Source of the DNA: an uncultured Alphaproteobacteria bacterium
GTDB taxonomy: Bacteria > Pseudomonadota > Alphaproteobacteria > RF32 > CAG-239
DNA length: 64,000 nt
Assembly: GCA_902464275.1 (NCBI GenBank)
Contig: CABQIK010000005.1
Coordinates: 1-64,000 of the forward strand
Direction of reading: 5' to 3'
Numbering within the stretch: position 1 is the stretch's first letter; each line of letters opens with the position of its first letter. The position numbers and the translations under genes are program-made. Of this stretch, positions 61,423 to 64,000 are shown in pieces. The notes below the pieces were generated by a model that searched no databases, was not told the DNA's origin, and saw only the letters and a program-made list of their open reading frames with translations.

Positions 61423-62397
61423 TTATGAAATATACTCAAATTCTTTTTTGAGACCGCGTTCAAACATGGCGCGGATAGTTTCTTTAATATCGGCGTTTTC
61501 AAAAATCACTTTATACAGCGCCTGACAAATCGGCATATCAATATTTTCTTTGTCGGCAATGGCTTTAACGGCCTTTAAGGTGTCAACGCCTTCCGCCAAT
61601 TTGCCGAAGCTCTCGCCTTTGGCAAACATTTCGCCAAACATGCGGTTATGGCTGTGCTTTGAAAATAAAGTTGCTTCATAATCGCCAAGATGAGCTAAGC
61701 CGTACGCGGTAAACGGATTTCCGCCGAAGTGCTTAATCAGGCGGCCGACTTCAACCGGAGCGCGCGCCATTAAGGCGCCTTTAAGACCGTACCAGTCCAA
61801 ACCGTCTAAAATGCCGGCGGCAATGCCGATAACGTTTTTAAGCGCGGCGCCGATTTGGTTGCCGATAACGTCATCGCCGTAGTAAAAACGAATTAAATTG
61901 CTTTGCATCAGTTTAATCCATTTATCTTTGGTTTCATTTTCATAGCTGTCAATAACCGCGCAAGACGGAACCTTTTTCATGTAATCTTGCACGTGTCCGG
62001 GGCCGCCTAAGCATGCAACATGAATGTTTTGCTTAATTTCTTCATTAAACACGTCTACCAAAATTTTGGCGCTCGGCTCTTCCAAACCTTTCATGGCCAG
62101 CAAAAAGTATTTGCCGTCAAGATTATAGGTGTTCAGCTGTTTTGCCAACTCGCGCAAATGTTGGCATCCGATTGAAATGATAATATATTCATTTTGCAAA
62201 ATTTTATTTAAGTCCGGAGTTAAGGTCATGTTATCGCTTAACTGCAGATACGGATTTTTCCGGGTGTTTTGCAGTTCAATAAAGTTAGGTGAGGTCGGAA
62301 TATCGTATAAAATAACGCTGTCAACGCAATAGTTGGCGGCATACCAACCTAAAAAAGTTCCCCAACGGCCGCAGCCGATAACAGATATTTGTTTCAT
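61423..62397 (-). CDS. gpsA: Glycerol-3-phosphate dehydrogenase-like protein
   Basis: A 324-residue protein with an N-terminal Rossmann motif (VIGCGRWGTFLGW), the MKGLE segment, GGPGHVQDYM where GpsA has a GPS motif, and a C-terminal helical domain with LKNVIGIAAGILDGL and LAHLGDYEATLFSKHSHNR. GpsA makes sn-glycerol-3-phosphate for phospholipid synthesis. Several positions that are nearly invariant in GpsA differ (GPG for GPS, HLGD for GLGD), so it may be a divergent GpsA or a related enzyme. ATG at 62397 taken; the longer frame to 62445 has no site. Confidence 0.75.
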   Translation of the reverse strand: MKQISVIGCGRWGTFLGWYAANYCVDSVILYDIPTSPNFIELQNTRKNPYLQLSDNMTLTPDLNKILQNEYIIISIGCQHLRELAKQLNTYNLDGKYFLLAMKGLEEPSAKILVDVFNEEIKQNIHVACLGGPGHVQDYMKKVPSCAVIDSYENETKDKWIKLMQSNLIRFYYGDDVIGNQIGAALKNVIGIAAGILDGLDWYGLKGALMARAPVEVGRLIKHFGGNPFTAYGLAHLGDYEATLFSKHSHNRMFGEMFAKGESFGKLAEGVDTLKAVKAIADKENIDMPICQALYKVIFENADIKETIRAMFERGLKKEFEYIS

Positions 62398-62491
62398 TTT
62401 AACCTCGTTGCTGTAATTAATATTATAGCAACAGTTTAGACGCAAGTATGTTTGATTGCAATAATGAAAATAAAAAAGTCAACAGCCGGTA

Positions 62492-62851
62492 TTAAAAACG
62501 GTTCTTTTTAAGGCGTTGGCGCCCGATAATGGCGTTAATATAATCAAAGTTCTGAAACGAGCGATAAGCGTAATCAAAACTTTGTTTGTCATAGGTGTAA
62601 AAAACTTTGTTGGCCATGCTTTTTATGGCGCCGTCAATTTTTTTGAAAGCGTCATTATAATCTTTGCTGTAATTGTTTTTAGATTTTTTTTGCACCATGT
62701 TATGATATGCGGCAATAACTTTAGCCGTTTCATCAGCCGAGTTAGCATAACCCTTCTGCTCAAAATCTCGCATAATTTGAGCGGTTGTTTGATAAAAGCA
62801 TTTATTTGTTAAAATATTTCTTTGCAAAACATCATTACTGTTGATAATCAT
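62492..62851 (-). CDS. Small protein of unknown function
   Basis: A 119-residue, mostly helical protein rich in Asn, Lys, Tyr and Phe, with a repeated-looking ADETAKVIAAYHNMV segment. No signal peptide from the ATG at 62849-62851; a GGAGGAG lies about 13 bases upstream. A longer TTG start at 62884 would include that site in the reading frame. I do not recognise it. Confidence 0.45.
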   Translation of the reverse strand: MIINSNDVLQRNILTNKCFYQTTAQIMRDFEQKGYANSADETAKVIAAYHNMVQKKSKNNYSKDYNDAFKKIDGAIKSMANKVFYTYDKQSFDYAYRSFQNFDYINAIIGRQRLKKNRF

Positions 62852-62945
62852 GGCAAACCAATATTCTCCTCCAAATACAATCAATATATAACATGCCGCA
62901 TACCAAAAAACAAGAACATTTTACAATAGATGTAATAAAGCAAAA

Positions 62946-62975
62946 ATAACGGCAGGGTTTTAAGCTCTGCCGTTA
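62946..62975 (-). terminator. Terminator of the Cys-rich protein gene
   Basis: AACGGCAG (62948-62955) pairs with CTGCCGTT (62966-62973); on the minus strand it is followed by ATTTTT. It lies about 25 bases after the stop codon. Confidence 0.65.
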
Positions 62976-62997
62976 AGTAATTGTGATTGTGCTTTTA

Positions 62998-63969
62998 CTA
63001 GTTTAAGCATTTTTTAGCGGACGGATCAAACGGGCAGGCTATCCAGTCACCTGTGCATGATGTGTCGGTGTAACCCAACTCGCCGCATACGTTACTGTTT
63101 TGCGTATCGCAGTTAGACGCGTAATCCCAATAACCGGACTTGCAACTGCAAGAGCTGCCGCAGGCTCCTGAAATTCCGCTTGTATAATCATTGCAAACAA
63201 CATTGGCCGGAATATTGCCGACATATTCGTATCTTGAATCGGTGCACCCGCTTATACATTGCGATTTATTGGTATCGTTTGTTGTTCCGCACTTGCATGA
63301 CGGAGTAAATGCCGGCGCGCATTTATAAACTCTTTTTCCGCTCGGGCGGTTGGTGCAGCTGGTTGTGTATGAGCCGCAACAAGCGCTCGGGTCAGATACC
63401 CAATCACCGCCGACGGCCGGACATTCGCAAGATTGAAACTTGGTGCCGCTGTCGTCAGTGCATGAATTACCGGTGCATGTTGCGTTTTTATCGCAGGCGT
63501 GATAGCTTGAATCGCAGCGACAGCTCTTATACTTGCCGTCGCAAGGCTCGCCGACGCCGATTAAACCTTCTGAAGCGTCGCAAGTTTTTGAATATGATGA
63601 ATCGCAAACGCAGTTTCCGATTTTACAATATGAGTAGTTAACGCCGTTAACCGAACTTGAGCAGGAAGAGCCTTTGCAAACTTTGCCGGTTCCTTCGCAT
63701 TTTTCATATATAGAGGCGTTGGAACAGCAGTTGTCGGCGTAAAAATAACTGATGCTGTTGTCAATACAGGTCGGCGCGCCTCTGCTGGGGTGCTCGCAAG
63801 GCGCCATGCCTCGGCATTTTTCACTGTCTTCGTAATTGTATTCATCTCCGCTGACCAAACAGCCGGTTTCTTCATCGGTACTGGCTAAAAAGCAAACTCG
63901 CGCCGTTGCCGCTGAGCTTATAAATAACACACCCGCTAACAAAATGAAAAATGTTTTAAACTTTTGCAT
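62998..63969 (-). CDS. Cysteine-rich secreted protein
   Basis: A 323-residue protein with a signal peptide (to about residue 23, SSAATA) and 39 cysteines in the mature part, about one residue in eight. Short Cys patterns repeat (CxCDSSYxxxC; CCG or CCS pairs; CxCK). No known domain is certain; the spacing recalls EGF-like or other small disulfide modules. ATG at 63967-63969 has GGGGGC 4 bases upstream; the reading from 63996 lacks a site. It probably depends on periplasmic disulfide enzymes such as the DsbA-like protein at 8627-9355. Surface or secreted role is inference. Confidence 0.65.
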   Translation of the reverse strand: MQKFKTFFILLAGVLFISSAATARVCFLASTDEETGCLVSGDEYNYEDSEKCRGMAPCEHPSRGAPTCIDNSISYFYADNCCSNASIYEKCEGTGKVCKGSSCSSSVNGVNYSYCKIGNCVCDSSYSKTCDASEGLIGVGEPCDGKYKSCRCDSSYHACDKNATCTGNSCTDDSGTKFQSCECPAVGGDWVSDPSACCGSYTTSCTNRPSGKRVYKCAPAFTPSCKCGTTNDTNKSQCISGCTDSRYEYVGNIPANVVCNDYTSGISGACGSSCSCKSGYWDYASNCDTQNSNVCGELGYTDTSCTGDWIACPFDPSAKKCLN

Positions 63970-64000
63970 CTTTGCCCCCAGAAAATAATTATACAATTAT

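Noticed and set aside
19739..63969. Integrative conjugative element or prophage
   Set aside because: No integrase, relaxase, coupling protein, phage gene or attachment repeat was seen; XerD at 9901-10806 has the chromosomal form and context.
1..64000. tRNA, rRNA or riboswitch genes
   Set aside because: I looked through the intergenic gaps and saw no cloverleaf with a TTCGANNC-type arm, no rRNA core sequence and no known riboswitch core; small RNAs cannot be excluded by eye.

Overview
The window looks like the chromosome of a moderately AT-rich alphaproteobacterium. The evidence is the AddAB repair pair in alphaproteobacterial form (addB-addA, overlapping), the split F0 operon atpI-atpB-atpE-atpF'-atpF without the F1 genes, the SufS/SufT/SufE cluster, DciA, and the rph-rdgB neighbourhood. 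The many 'GRSMVEMLGVLAIIG' pilin-like proteins and the large exported helical proteins remind me of uncultured gut or host-associated alphaproteobacteria; that placement is inference and was not tested.

Layout. 1-554: non-coding, with a terminator and dispersed hairpin repeats. 555-1229: a pilin-like gene. 1367-6267 (+): sufS-sufT-sufE, a divergent sucC/sucD pair whose SucD lacks the catalytic histidine, and comF. 6264-10947 (-): F0 ATP synthase genes preceded by dsbA-type, dciA, xerD and a small membrane protein gene. 11037-19607 (+): aroK-rph-rdgB-addB-addA and then trxA. 19739-20698 (+): a PilT/DotB-like ATPase. 20973-31452 (-): a type IVb pilus operon of the plasmid R64 kind (OmpA-like gene, pilL, pilN, pilO, pilP, pilQ, pilR, pilS). 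31863-57773 (+): a long VirB-type type IV secretion operon. 57766-63969 (-): a second pilin-like gene, a DUF2207 protein, two LemA proteins, a GpsA-like dehydrogenase, a small unknown and a cysteine-rich secreted protein.

The secretion locus is the most unusual part. In order it encodes three short VirB2-like pilins and a fourth VirB2-like protein with a long Asn/Gly-rich extension, VirB3, VirB4, four exported helical proteins where VirB5/VirB6 would be expected (534, 227, 414 and 1352 residues), VirB8, a VirB7-like lipoprotein, a second VirB8, a VirB9 with a C-terminal SPOR domain, VirB10 divided between two giant repeat proteins (1371 and 1422 residues), and VirB11. The first VirB10-like protein has the inner-membrane anchor, an Ig-like domain and a 17-residue repeat array. 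The second starts with its own signal peptide, continues the same repeats and ends in the VirB10/TrbI domain. I see no VirB6, VirD4, VirB1 or relaxase. The pilus operon and the secretion operon are transcribed divergently from one 410-bp region, which suggests one combined surface apparatus. The giant repeat proteins would be its periplasm-spanning core, in a way that recalls Helicobacter CagY but in two pieces.

Smaller points: a roughly 37-bp sequence occurs next to both pilin-like genes and inside a pilin gene remnant (20803-20931); a hairpin-forming intergenic repeat family occurs at 235-415 and 20752-20799; and a perfect hairpin follows the tandem VirB2 genes.
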